DNA of 64,000 nucleotides, taken from positions 434,001 to 498,000 of the forward strand of contig NZ_JAFEVL010000075.1 of the NCBI RefSeq assembly GCF_016901135.1. Reading direction: 5' to 3'. Positions 1-8,610 of the stretch are shown in pieces; position 1 is the first letter of the stretch, and every line of letters begins with the position of its first letter. This DNA is from Martinezella lusitana (GTDB taxonomy: Bacteria > Pseudomonadota > Alphaproteobacteria > Rhizobiales > Rhizobiaceae). The notes beneath the pieces were generated by a model. It was not told the origin of the DNA and did no database searches. It saw nothing but the letters and a program-made list of their open reading frames with translations. The position numbers and the translations under genes were made by a program.

Positions 1-2
1 CC

Positions 3-335
3 GCCCTGCTGGAACCGGATTTTGTGCTCGCCGACGAGATCGTTTCCGGACTCGACGTGTCGACGCAGGCGCAAGTGCTGAACCTGTTGAAGGAACTGTC
101 GCGCGACCTCGGCCTTTCCATGGCCTTCATCAGCCATGACCTCTCCGTCATCCGCGCGATTTGCAACCGCGTCTATGTGATGCGCCACGGCCGTGTGGAA
201 GAGGAAGGCGATTGCGAGCGCGTCTTCGCAGCACCCGCCTCCGGCTACACGCGCATGCTGCTCGACGCCATTCCGCTGCCGGAAATCGATCCGACCTGGC
301 TCGGCCGCGACGCGGGACAGGAGGACGCCGCCTGA
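3..335 (+). CDS. ABC transporter ATP-binding protein, oligopeptide/dipeptide type, C-terminal part
   Basis: The gene runs in from the left edge, so only the last 110 codons are visible. They show the end of an ABC ATPase: a hydrophobic strand into ADEIVSGLD (Walker B with catalytic Glu, then the D-loop), the switch-region FISHDLSVIR, and a C-terminal stretch (VMRHGRVEEEGDCERVF, then YTRMLLDAIP) typical of DppD/DppF/OppF-type subunits. It would energise uptake of peptides or another small solute. It is convergent with the aryl-CoA ligase, with 13 bp between the two stop codons, so a role in uptake for the neighbouring aromatic pathway is possible but unproven. The substrate cannot be read from this fragment. 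Confidence 0.85.
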   Translation, partial: ALLEPDFVLADEIVSGLDVSTQAQVLNLLKELSRDLGLSMAFISHDLSVIRAICNRVYVMRHGRVEEEGDCERVFAAPASGYTRMLLDAIPLPEIDPTWLGRDAGQEDAA

Positions 336-344
336 AAAGGCGGC
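327..344. terminator. Bidirectional hairpin between convergent genes
   Basis: GCCGCCT (327-333), loop GAAA and AGGCGGC (338-344) form a perfect 7-bp GC-rich stem. The TGA stop of the ABC ATPase lies within the end of the stem and the loop. It probably ends transcription from both convergent genes, although there is no long U-run on either side. Confidence 0.55.
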
Positions 345-348
345 ATCC

Positions 349-1959
349 TTACTTCAAGCGAAAGCGCTGTATCTTGCCGGACTCCGTCTTCGGCAAGGCA
401 TCGACGAAGATGATCGACCGGGGATATTTATAGGGTGCTATGACAGCCTTGACGTGATTTTGCAGCGCCTTGACCAGCAGATCAGATCCAGTCACGCCGG
501 ATACCAGCACCACATGCGCCTGAACGATGTGGCCGCGATCCTCGTCCGGCTTGCCGATCACGGCGCATTCGAGCACGTCGGCATGCGACAGAAGCGCTGC
601 TTCCACTTCCGGCCCGGCAATATTGTAGCCGGCCGAAAGAATGATGTCGTCGGAGCGCGCGGCGAAATGGAAATAGCCTTCCTCGTCCTCGATGAAGCTG
701 TCGCCCGTCAGGTTCCAGCCGTCTCGGACATAGTCAGCCTGCCTGTTATCGGCGAGATAGCGGCAGCCGATCGGCCCGCGAACCACCAGCTTGCCGATCG
801 TGCCGCGCGGCACCTCATTCATGTCGTCATCGACGACGCGCGCCTCATAGCCCGTCAGCGGCCTGCCTGTACAGTTCGGTCTGGCATCATCAAGCCGATT
901 GGAAATGAAGATATGCAGCAGCTCGGTCGAGCCGATCCCGTCGAGGATCGGCTTGCCGGTCTTGCGCGTCCACTCCTCAAAGATCGGTCCGGGCAGCGTC
1001 TCGCCGGCAGAAACCGCAATGCGGAGCGAAGAAAGATCCGCGCCCTCTTCCATGGCGGCCAGTATGGCCCGATAGGCGGTCGGCGCTGTAAAGCTAATCG
1101 TCGCGCCATATTCCTGAATGATCTCGACCATGTTCTTCGGCGAGGCATTTTCGAGCAGGGCGGTTGACGCTCCGAAGCGCAGCGGGAAGACAACCAGACC
1201 GCCCAGGCCGAAGGTAAAAGCGATCGGCGGCGAGCCGATGAAGACGTCATCAGGCGTGACCTGCAGCACCTCCTTGGCATAGGCATCGGCGATGATCAGG
1301 ATATCGCGATGGAAATGCATCGTCGCCTTGGGCACACCTGTCGATCCCGACGTGAAGCCGAGCAGCGCCACGTCGTCGCGCCCGGTTTTCACCGCTTCGA
1401 AACGAACCGGCTTATTGAGGGCTATGCGGTCGAGTTCGGCATCGTGATTGGCCGTGCCGTCAAAGCCGACCACCTGCTTCAGGAAGCGGCTGTCCTTGGC
1501 CGCGGCGACAAGCTCCTCCAGCAGCCTTGTATCGCAAAGCGCCAGCGAGATTTCCGCCTTGTCGATGACCTTCGAAAGCTCTCCCGCCCGCAGCATCGGC
1601 ATGGTGTTGACGGCGACGGCGCCGACCTTGGTTACCGCAAGCCAGCAGGCAATCATCGCCGGATTGTTGCCGGAACGGATGAGAACGCGATTGCCGGGCT
1701 TTACGCCGAAATTTTCGACGAGCCCATGGGCAATGCGGTTGGTCCAGTCCGCCAGTTCCTTATAGGTGCGGCGGCGGCCATTGCCGATCAGCGCCACATG
1801 ATCGCCGAACCCTCGTTCGACCATCCGGTCGCTGAGCTCGAAGCCGGCATTCAGCCATTCGGGATAGTCGAAACCATCCATCAGCAGCTCGGGCCATTCG
1901 CCGAAGGGCGGCAGGTTGTCTCGCGTGAATGTATCGGTATGACCGGTCGGTCCCAGCAT
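349..1959 (-). CDS. Aryl-CoA ligase, probably 2-aminobenzoate-CoA ligase (benzoate-CoA ligase family)
   Basis: A 536-aa adenylate-forming enzyme that would convert an aromatic acid, ATP and CoA to the aryl-CoA. Visible family motifs are the P-loop TSGSTGVPKATMHFH, the A5 region GSTELLHIFISN, the GDSF/FHFAARSDDIILSAGYNI hinge region, and the C-terminal KTESGKIQRF with the conserved catalytic Lys. The domain pattern is that of benzoate/2-aminobenzoate-CoA ligases rather than fatty-acid ligases. Start at 1959 is chosen because GGGAG lies just upstream and the protein then begins MLGPTGHTDTF; a longer reading to 2046 has no ribosome site. It is divergent from the monooxygenase/reductase operon, which makes 2-aminobenzoate (anthranilate) the likeliest substrate. 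Benzoate cannot be excluded. Confidence 0.85.
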   Translation of the reverse strand: MLGPTGHTDTFTRDNLPPFGEWPELLMDGFDYPEWLNAGFELSDRMVERGFGDHVALIGNGRRRTYKELADWTNRIAHGLVENFGVKPGNRVLIRSGNNPAMIACWLAVTKVGAVAVNTMPMLRAGELSKVIDKAEISLALCDTRLLEELVAAAKDSRFLKQVVGFDGTANHDAELDRIALNKPVRFEAVKTGRDDVALLGFTSGSTGVPKATMHFHRDILIIADAYAKEVLQVTPDDVFIGSPPIAFTFGLGGLVVFPLRFGASTALLENASPKNMVEIIQEYGATISFTAPTAYRAILAAMEEGADLSSLRIAVSAGETLPGPIFEEWTRKTGKPILDGIGSTELLHIFISNRLDDARPNCTGRPLTGYEARVVDDDMNEVPRGTIGKLVVRGPIGCRYLADNRQADYVRDGWNLTGDSFIEDEEGYFHFAARSDDIILSAGYNIAGPEVEAALLSHADVLECAVIGKPDEDRGHIVQAHVVLVSGVTGSDLLVKALQNHVKAVIAPYKYPRSIIFVDALPKTESGKIQRFRLK

Positions 1960-2072
1960 TGCCTTGCTCCCGCATTCTTCTCGATCAAATCGCCACGACA
2001 GCCGCTTTCCCCTGCAGCCCGTGTAGCGCGATAAAAAAGATCGCACCGAAGATCGAAATGTTCAAGCGAGAA

Positions 2073-2088
2073 ATTTTAAGCCTAAAAT
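2073..2088. promoter_or_regulatory. Palindromic operator-like site 1 in divergent control region
   Basis: ATTTTAAGCCTAAAAT has perfect 6-bp arms (ATTTTA and TAAAAT) around a 4-base centre. It lies in a 299-bp AT-rich region (1960-2258) between the ligase and the operon starting at 2259, nearer the ligase. A related site lies about 130 bp away. Size and symmetry suit a dimeric winged-helix regulator such as MarR or TetR type, but no such gene is in view. Confidence 0.5.
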
Positions 2089-2202
2089 ATTTTTGGATTC
2101 TCTTTGATTTTAAAAGGCAATTTTGGAATTTTGAGCTATTGTAGCCATCCACAGACCACAGATTCCGGCAAGACAAGCCTTGACGAACGGCCACGACGAG
2201 AT

Positions 2203-2217
2203 ATTTTAAACTTAAAT
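2203..2217. promoter_or_regulatory. Palindromic operator-like site 2 in divergent control region
   Basis: ATTTTAAACTTAAAT repeats the pattern of site 1 (shared ATTTTAA, C, TAAA in register). It sits about 40 bp before the ribosome site AAGGAGG of the monooxygenase/reductase gene, where a repressor could block the operon promoter. The symmetry is weaker than in site 1. Confidence 0.45.
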
Positions 2218-2258
2218 GATTTCGAGGCCGACTTCGGTCGCGTAAGGAGGGATAAGCG

Positions 2259-4577
2259 ATGCGCATCGTCTGTATCGGCGGCGGGCCTGCCGGCCTCTAC
2301 TTCGCGCTTCTGATGAAGAAGCTGCATCCCGAACATTCGATCCGCGTCGTCGAGCGCAACCGCCCTTATGACACCTTCGGCTGGGGCGTTGTTTTCTCCG
2401 ATGCCACCATGATATCGATGCGCGAATGGGATCCGGAAAGTGCGGCCGAGATCGAGGACGCCTTCAATCATTGGGACGATATCGAAGTCCTGTTCAAGGG
2501 CACGCGCCAGCGCACTTCAGGCCACGGCTTTGTGGGCATCGGCCGCAAGAAGCTGCTGAATATCCTGCAGAAACGCTGCGAAGCCCTCGATGTCGAACTG
2601 ATCTTCGAGACCGACGTCAATTCCGATCTCGATTATCCCGACGCTGATCTGGTCATCGGTTCGGACGGTCTCAATTCCAGGATCCGCAACCATTATCCGG
2701 AGGTCTTCCAGCCAGATATGATCACCCGGCCGAACCGCTATATCTGGCTCGGCACCAACAAGCAGTACGACGCCTTCACCTTCGATTTCCGCCGGACCGA
2801 GCACGGCTGGTTCCAGTCGCATATCTACAAATTCGACGACAAGACCTCCACCTTCATCGTCGAAACCACCGAGGAAGCCTACCTCGCCCACGGTCTCGAC
2901 AAGATGGATCAGGATGGCTCCATCGCCTTCTGCGAAAACCTGTTTTCCGAAGTGCTCGACGGCGGGTCGCTGATGACCAATGCGCGCCATATCCGAGGCT
3001 CGGCCTGGCTGAACTTCACCCGCCTGATCTGCGGCAAGTGGAGCCATTTCAACGGCAATTCGCATGTCGTGCTGATGGGTGACGCTGCCCACACAGCGCA
3101 TTTCGCCATCGGCTCCGGCACCAAGCTCGCCATAGATGATGCCATCGAACTCACCCGGCAATTCCAGATCCACGGGCACGACAAGGACAAGATACCGGCC
3201 GTTCTCGAAACCTATGAGGAAATCCGCCGCGTCGACGTCGCCCGCATCCAGAATGCCGCCCGCAACGCGATGGAATGGTTCGAAGTTGTCGGACGCCGCT
3301 ATGCCGACACGCTCGAGCCACCGCAATTCATGTACTCGATGCTCACCCGCTCGCAGCGCATCAGCCACGAAAATCTGAGGCTTCGCGACAAGGACTGGCT
3401 CGAAGGTTTTGAGCGCTGGTTCGCGGAAAAATCCGGCCTCGCCGTCGGCAACGACCGGTGCCTGCCGCCGATGTTCACGCCCTATCGCCTGCGTGACGTC
3501 CAGCTCGTCAACCGCATCGTCGTCTCGCCGATGGCGATGTATTCGGCTGAAGACGGCGTCATGAACGATTTCCACATCGTCCATCTCGGCTCGCGCGCGC
3601 TTGGCGGCGCAGGCCTGATCTTCGCGGAGATGACCTGCGTCACCCCGGATGCGCGCATCACCCCCGGCTGCCTTGGCCTCTGGAACGATGAACAAGTCGC
3701 ACAGTGGAAGCGGCTTGTCGACTTCGTCCATACGAGCAGCGCCGCCAAAGTCGGCATTCAGCTCGGCCATGCCGGACGCAAGGGCGCGACAAAGCTCGCC
3801 TGGGAAGGGATCGATCAGCCGCTTGCGGAAGGTGAATGGCCGTTGATCTCGGCATCATCAGTCCCTTACCTTAAGAACAGCCAAGTGCCGAAGGCCATGG
3901 ACCGCGCCGATATGGAGCGCGTCAAGGCCGATTTCATCCGCTCGACGGAACTCGCCGTCAAGACCGGCGCCGACTGGCTGGAGCTGCACTGCGCCCACGG
4001 CTATCTGCTGTCGAGCTTCCTGTCGCCGATCACCAACACGCGTGATGACGAATATGGCGGCAGCCATGAAAACCGTGCCCGCTATCCCCTCGAAATCTTC
4101 AAGGCCATGCGGGCGATCTGGCCCGCAGACAAGCCCATGTCCGTCCGCCTCTCCTGCCATGACTGGACCGATGGCGGCAACACGCCGGAAGATGCGGCGA
4201 TCTTCGCTCGTCTATTCAAGGAGGCGGGCGCCGATCTGATCGATTGCTCCTCCGGCCAGGTTTCGAAAGAGGAAAAGCCTGTTTATGGCCGCCTGTTCCA
4301 GACGCCCTTCTCCGACAAGATCCGCAACGAGATCGGCATTCCCACGATTGCCGTCGGCGCAATCTCGGAAGCCGACCACGCCAATTCGATCATTGCCGCC
4401 GGCCGCGCCGATCTCTGCGCCGTCGCCCGCCCGCATCTGGCCGATCCCGCCTGGTCACTGCATGAAGCCGCCAAGATCGGCCTGACGTCCATTCCATGGC
4501 CGAAGCAGTATCTCTCCGGCAAGACGCAATACGAAACCAACCTCGCCCGCGCGGCGACGACCGCGCCGGCGAAGTGA
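2259..4577 (+). CDS. Fused FAD monooxygenase / old yellow enzyme-type reductase, probable 2-aminobenzoyl-CoA monooxygenase/reductase
   Basis: The 772-aa protein has two flavoenzyme halves. Residues 1 to about 390 are an aromatic-ring FAD monooxygenase: GGGPAG at 7-12, the DG motif in GSDGLNSR near 136, and GDAAH near 274. From about residue 400 it is an old yellow enzyme-type FMN reductase (MFTPYRLRDV, QLGHAGRKGA near 504, HGYLLSSFLSP near 580, YGGSHENR). The known enzyme with this architecture hydroxylates 2-aminobenzoyl-CoA and reduces the ring, giving a dearomatised 5-oxo CoA thioester without ring-cleaving dioxygenase. The salicylyl-CoA 5-hydroxylase annotation also applies to this family. 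The ribosome site AAGGAGG supports the start. It is the first gene of an operon that runs to 11405. Confidence 0.9.
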   Translation: MRIVCIGGGPAGLYFALLMKKLHPEHSIRVVERNRPYDTFGWGVVFSDATMISMREWDPESAAEIEDAFNHWDDIEVLFKGTRQRTSGHGFVGIGRKKLLNILQKRCEALDVELIFETDVNSDLDYPDADLVIGSDGLNSRIRNHYPEVFQPDMITRPNRYIWLGTNKQYDAFTFDFRRTEHGWFQSHIYKFDDKTSTFIVETTEEAYLAHGLDKMDQDGSIAFCENLFSEVLDGGSLMTNARHIRGSAWLNFTRLICGKWSHFNGNSHVVLMGDAAHTAHFAIGSGTKLAIDDAIELTRQFQIHGHDKDKIPAVLETYEEIRRVDVARIQNAARNAMEWFEVVGRRYADTLEPPQFMYSMLTRSQRISHENLRLRDKDWLEGFERWFAEKSGLAVGNDRCLPPMFTPYRLRDVQLVNRIVVSPMAMYSAEDGVMNDFHIVHLGSRALGGAGLIFAEMTCVTPDARITPGCLGLWNDEQVAQWKRLVDFVHTSSAAKVGIQLGHAGRKGATKLAWEGIDQPLAEGEWPLISASSVPYLKNSQVPKAMDRADMERVKADFIRSTELAVKTGADWLELHCAHGYLLSSFLSPITNTRDDEYGGSHENRARYPLEIFKAMRAIWPADKPMSVRLSCHDWTDGGNTPEDAAIFARLFKEAGADLIDCSSGQVSKEEKPVYGRLFQTPFSDKIRNEIGIPTIAVGAISEADHANSIIAAGRADLCAVARPHLADPAWSLHEAAKIGLTSIPWPKQYLSGKTQYETNLARAATTAPAK

Positions 4578-4584
4578 GGGTCAG

Positions 4585-5364
4585 ATGACGACTTCGGGCA
4601 AACTTGCGGGTCGCCATGCCCTCGTCACCGGCGCCGGCAGCGGCATCGGTGCAGCGATCGCAAGGGCGCTTGCAGCGGACGGCGCGCGCGTCACCTTGGC
4701 CGGCCGCCGCAAGGAGCCTCTGGAAGCGATCGCAGCCGAAATCGGTACCCAGACATTCGTGCTCGATGGGTTCGACGTCACAAGTACCGAGGCCATAGCC
4801 CACGGCCTCGCAAAGGCACGCGAAAAATTCGGCCCCATCGATATTCTCGTCAACAACGCTGGCGAAGCGCCGAGCGCGCCCTTCGAGAAGACCAGCCTCG
4901 AGACATGGAACCATGTCCTGTCAGTCGACCTCACCGGCGTTTTCCTGGTGACGCAGGCCGCCCTGCCCGACCTGAAGGCGCATGGCGCCGGGGCGCGCAT
5001 CATCAACATCGCCTCAACGGCTGGCTTGAAGGGATACGGCTACGTCTCCGCCTATGTGGCCGCCAAGCACGGCGTCGTCGGCCTCACCCGCTCGCTGGCG
5101 CTGGAATTCGTCAAAACCGGCATGACAGTCAATGCCGTCTGCCCGGGCTTCACCGATACGCCGATCATCCAGCGGTCGATCGAGACCATCGTCGCCAAGA
5201 CGGGGCGCACGGCCGAGCAGGCGCTTGGCGAGTTCACGAAATCCAATCCGCAGGGGCGGCTCGTCAAACCGGAAGAAGTCGCCGACACCGTTCTGTGGCT
5301 GGCATCGCCGGCGGCAGCATCGATCAATGGACAGGCAATCGCGGTTGCCGGTGGGGAGGTTTGA
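4585..5364 (+). CDS. Short-chain dehydrogenase/reductase (SDR family)
   Basis: A 259-aa classical SDR: TGAGSGIG cofactor loop near residue 15, NNAG near 90, and the catalytic Ser and YxxxK in NIAS and YVAAK. The protein begins 7 bp after the stop of the monooxygenase/reductase, with GAGGG before its ATG. In the operon it could oxidise or reduce a hydroxy/oxo group on the dearomatised CoA intermediate (inference from position). Substrate is not predictable from sequence alone. Confidence 0.85.
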   Translation: MTTSGKLAGRHALVTGAGSGIGAAIARALAADGARVTLAGRRKEPLEAIAAEIGTQTFVLDGFDVTSTEAIAHGLAKAREKFGPIDILVNNAGEAPSAPFEKTSLETWNHVLSVDLTGVFLVTQAALPDLKAHGAGARIINIASTAGLKGYGYVSAYVAAKHGVVGLTRSLALEFVKTGMTVNAVCPGFTDTPIIQRSIETIVAKTGRTAEQALGEFTKSNPQGRLVKPEEVADTVLWLASPAAASINGQAIAVAGGEV

Positions 5365-5369
5365 ACGCG

Positions 5370-6221
5370 ATGAGCGATCTAGATATGACGATGCGAGGAC
5401 ACCTGAAGCCCTTCAAGGATTACAAGCCGCAACATTTCCTCTGGGACGTCAGCGAGGATGGCCGCGTCGCCACGCTCACGCTGAACCGCCCGGAACGTAA
5501 GAATCCCCTGACCTTCGACAGCTATGCCGAGCTGCGCGACCTCTTCCGCGATCTTGCCTATGCATCGGACGTTCGCGCTGTCGTATTGACCGGCGCTGGC
5601 AGCAATTTCTCTTCCGGCGGCGACGTGTTCGAGATCATCGAACCGCTGACCCGCATGGCCATGCCCGAGCTTCTGGCCTTCACGCGCATGACTGGCGATC
5701 TCGTCAAGGCGATGCGCAAATGCCCGCAGCCGATCGTCGCCGCAGTCGACGGTATCTGCGCCGGTGCAGGCGCCATCCTCGCCATGGCCTCCGATCTCAG
5801 GCTGGCCACGCCCGAGGCCAAGACTGCCTTTCTCTTCACCCGTGTCGGTCTTGCGGGCGCGGATATGGGCGCATGCGGCATCCTGCCCCGCATCATCGGC
5901 CAGGGCCGCGCCGCCGAGCTTCTCTTTACCGGCCGCTCGATGACGGCGACGGAAGGTCATGCCTGGGGCTTCTACAACGGCCTGCACGCCAGCGCCGATC
6001 TGGAGCAGGAAGCAGTCAAGCTCGCCCGTTCGCTTGCCGATGGCCCTTGGTTCGCGCATGGCATGACCAAGACGATGCTGAACCAGGAATGGGCGATGGG
6101 CATCGATGAGATGATCGAATCCGAGGCGCAGGCCCAGGCCGTTTGCATGGCGACGCAAGACTTCCGCCGCGCCTTCGAAGCTTTCGCGGCCAAGCGCAAA
6201 CCGGAATTTCAGGGGGACTAG
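5370..6221 (+). CDS. Enoyl-CoA hydratase/isomerase family protein
   Basis: The 283-aa crotonase-fold protein starts at 5370, where GGGGAGG lies 10 bp upstream; the preceding SDR stops 5 bp earlier. Crotonase marks are LTLNRPERKNPL, the oxyanion-hole region NFSSGGDVFE, and the second oxyanion loop around ICAGAGAILAMASD. It also has the distinctive FTRVGLAGADMGACGILPR segment. Family members hydrate or hydrolyse alicyclic and aliphatic enoyl-CoAs. In this operon it is a candidate for hydration or hydrolytic opening of the reduced ring. The exact step is an inference. Confidence 0.85.
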   Translation: MSDLDMTMRGHLKPFKDYKPQHFLWDVSEDGRVATLTLNRPERKNPLTFDSYAELRDLFRDLAYASDVRAVVLTGAGSNFSSGGDVFEIIEPLTRMAMPELLAFTRMTGDLVKAMRKCPQPIVAAVDGICAGAGAILAMASDLRLATPEAKTAFLFTRVGLAGADMGACGILPRIIGQGRAAELLFTGRSMTATEGHAWGFYNGLHASADLEQEAVKLARSLADGPWFAHGMTKTMLNQEWAMGIDEMIESEAQAQAVCMATQDFRRAFEAFAAKRKPEFQGD

Positions 6222-6224
6222 GCG

Positions 6225-7406
6225 ATGTCGACGGCAAGCAGCCTCCCCGGTCCGACGCGGGATCATCTAGATTGGCCGTTCTTCGAGGAACGCCACCGCG
6301 AATTCGCGGCTGAGGTGGACACTTTCGCCAAATCCTCTGCTATCGCGGCGATCGACCACAGGGATGTCGACGACGCTTGCCGAAAGCTGGTCAAGGCGCT
6401 CGGCAATGCCGGGCTTCTTGCCGCCGCGACGGGTTCTTCCCATGACAAACCGCTGATCGACTCTCGCCTCGTTTGCCTCGCACGTGAAACCCTCGCCTGG
6501 TATGACGGCCTTGCCGACTTCGCCTTTGCCATGCAGGGGCTGGGCACCGGCGCCATCGGCCTTTCCGGTTCACCTGAGCTGCGCGCCGCCGTGCTGCCGA
6601 AAGTACGTGCCGGCGATTGGCTTGCCGCCTTCGCGCTGTCCGAAAAAGACGCCGGCTCCGATGTCGCGGCCATGAGCTGCGCAGCCCGCCTCGATGGCGA
6701 CCACTATATTCTCGACGGCGAGAAGACCTGGATCTCGAACGGCGGCATCGCCGATGTCTACACGGTCTTCGCCCGCACCGGCGAGGCACCGGGAACGCGC
6801 GGCATTTCCGCCTTCGTCGTCTTTGCCGACGATCCCGGCTTCTCCATCGTCGAGCGCATCGAGGTGATCGCGCCGCATCCGCTGGCGACAATCCGCTTCG
6901 AGAATTGCCGCATCCCCGCTTCGCGTCGCCTCGGCGCGCCGGGCGAAGGTTTCAAGATCGCCATGCGCACCCTGGATATCTTCCGCGCCTCAGTCGCTGC
7001 CGCAAGCCTCGGCTTTGCCCGCCGCGCGCTCGATGAATCCGTTGCGCATGTTCGCGCCCGTCCGATGTTTGGCGGAAGGCTCGCCGACCTTCAGTTGACG
7101 CAGGCCGCCCTCGGCGATATGGCGACCGGCATCGACGCGGCAGCACTGCTCACCTATCGGGCGGCCTGGCGTCGCGACGTGCAGCACTTGCCGACGACGC
7201 GCGAGGCCGCCATGGCCAAGATGACGGCTACGGAAACCGCGCAGAGCGTCATCGACCGCGCCGTCCAGCTGTTTGGCGGGCGCGGCGTGAAGTCCGGCGA
7301 GATAACGGAAAAACTCTATCGGGAGATCCGCGCGCTTCGCATCTATGAAGGTGCGACGGAGGTTCAGAAACTCATCGTCGCGCGCGAACTTCTGAAAGCC
7401 AATTAG
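6225..7406 (+). CDS. Acyl-CoA dehydrogenase family protein
   Basis: A 393-aa FAD acyl-CoA dehydrogenase, placed 3 bp after the enoyl-CoA hydratase. Family signatures are FALSEKDAGSDVAAM and KTWISNGGIADVYTVFA in the middle domain, and RIYEGATEVQKLIVAREL at the C-terminus, where the Glu of YEGATE is at the usual catalytic-base position. Electrons would pass to ETF. It differs from the next gene, which is glutaryl-CoA dehydrogenase-like, so the operon carries two distinct dehydrogenation steps. The chain or ring substrate is unknown. Confidence 0.87.
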   Translation: MSTASSLPGPTRDHLDWPFFEERHREFAAEVDTFAKSSAIAAIDHRDVDDACRKLVKALGNAGLLAAATGSSHDKPLIDSRLVCLARETLAWYDGLADFAFAMQGLGTGAIGLSGSPELRAAVLPKVRAGDWLAAFALSEKDAGSDVAAMSCAARLDGDHYILDGEKTWISNGGIADVYTVFARTGEAPGTRGISAFVVFADDPGFSIVERIEVIAPHPLATIRFENCRIPASRRLGAPGEGFKIAMRTLDIFRASVAAASLGFARRALDESVAHVRARPMFGGRLADLQLTQAALGDMATGIDAAALLTYRAAWRRDVQHLPTTREAAMAKMTATETAQSVIDRAVQLFGGRGVKSGEITEKLYREIRALRIYEGATEVQKLIVARELLKAN

Positions 7407-7420
7407 TGGGAGACGACAGC

Positions 7421-8602
7421 ATGAGCCGCGAGATTTTCGACTGGGCCGATCCGTTCCGGCTGGTGGAGCAGCTGAGCGATGAAGAACGCATGGTGCTGGA
7501 CACCGCCCATTCCTATGCGCAGGAGAAGCTCAGCCCCCGCGTGCTCGAAGCCTTCCGCCATGAAAAGACCGATCCGACGATCTTCCGCGAGATGGGCGAG
7601 CTCGGCCTGCTCGGGCCGACGATTGCGCCGGAGTATGGCGGCGCCGGCCTCGGCTATGTCGCCTATGGCCTGATCGCCCGCGAGGTGGAACGGGTCGACA
7701 GCGGCTATCGCTCGATGATGAGCGTACAGTCCTCGCTCGTCATGGTGCCGATCGATGCTTTCGGCTCGGAAGCACAGAAGCAGAAATATCTGCCGAAGCT
7801 TGCCACTGGCGAATGGATCGGCTGCTTCGGCCTCACCGAACCGAACCACGGCTCCGACCCGGGCTCGATGGTGACGCGGGCAAAGAAGGTCGATGGCGGC
7901 TACAGCCTCACCGGCGCCAAGACCTGGATTTCGAACGCACCGATCGCCGATGTCTTCGTCGTCTGGGCCAAGACCGAGGACGGCATCATCCGTGGCTTCA
8001 TCCTCGAAAAGGGCTGGAAGGGCCTGTCGGCACCGGCCATCCACGGCAAGGTGGGCCTGCGCGCCTCGATCACCGGCGAAGTGGTCATGGACAATGTCTT
8101 CGTGCCGGAAGAAAACCTGCTGCCCAATGTTTCCGGCCTCAAAGGGCCGTTCACCTGCCTCAATTCGGCGCGCTTCGGCATTGCCTGGGGTGCGCTCGGT
8201 GCTGCCGAGGATTGCTATGCCAAGGCGCGGCAATATGTGCTCGACCGCAAGCAGTTCGACCGTCCCCTTGCCGCCAATCAGCTGATCCAGAAGAAGCTCG
8301 CCGACATGGTGACCGAGATCACGCTCGGCCTGCAGGGCTGCCTGCGTCTCGGCCGCATGAAGGAAGACGGCCATCCGCCTGTGGAGCTGACGTCGATCCT
8401 CAAGCGCAACAGCTGCGGCAAGGCGCTCGACATCGCCCGCGCCGCCCGCGACATGCTCGGCGGCAACGGCATCTCCGACGAGTTCGGCATTGCCCGCCAT
8501 CTCGTCAACCTCGAAGTGGTCAACACCTATGAGGGAACCCACGACATCCACGCCCTCATCCTCGGCCGCGCCATCACCGGCATCGCCGCTTTTTCGAATT
8601 GA
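7421..8602 (+). CDS. gcdH: Glutaryl-CoA dehydrogenase
   Basis: A 393-aa protein with the full glutaryl-CoA dehydrogenase pattern: FDWADPFRLVEQLSDEER at the N-terminus, GYRSMMSVQSSLV, FGLTEPNHGSDPGSM, KTWISNAPIADVFVVWAK, and NTYEGTHDIHALILGRAITG containing the catalytic Glu. The enzyme oxidises and decarboxylates glutaryl-CoA to crotonyl-CoA and CO2 using FAD. The start at 7421 follows GGGAG; a GTG 15 bases earlier has no ribosome site. Its place inside this operon implies that ring-derived carbon passes through glutaryl-CoA, although the same enzyme also serves lysine and tryptophan breakdown. Confidence 0.9.
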   Translation: MSREIFDWADPFRLVEQLSDEERMVLDTAHSYAQEKLSPRVLEAFRHEKTDPTIFREMGELGLLGPTIAPEYGGAGLGYVAYGLIAREVERVDSGYRSMMSVQSSLVMVPIDAFGSEAQKQKYLPKLATGEWIGCFGLTEPNHGSDPGSMVTRAKKVDGGYSLTGAKTWISNAPIADVFVVWAKTEDGIIRGFILEKGWKGLSAPAIHGKVGLRASITGEVVMDNVFVPEENLLPNVSGLKGPFTCLNSARFGIAWGALGAAEDCYAKARQYVLDRKQFDRPLAANQLIQKKLADMVTEITLGLQGCLRLGRMKEDGHPPVELTSILKRNSCGKALDIARAARDMLGGNGISDEFGIARHLVNLEVVNTYEGTHDIHALILGRAITGIAAFSN

Positions 8603-8610
8603 GGCCGGCT

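Noticed and set aside
193..1167. Long plus-strand frame opposite the aryl-CoA ligase
   Set aside because: It is the GC-rich shadow of the ligase and ABC ATPase region, with no ribosome site or protein family.
2517..3770. 417-codon minus-strand frame
   Set aside because: Antisense to the well-supported monooxygenase/reductase; composition is that of a shadow frame.
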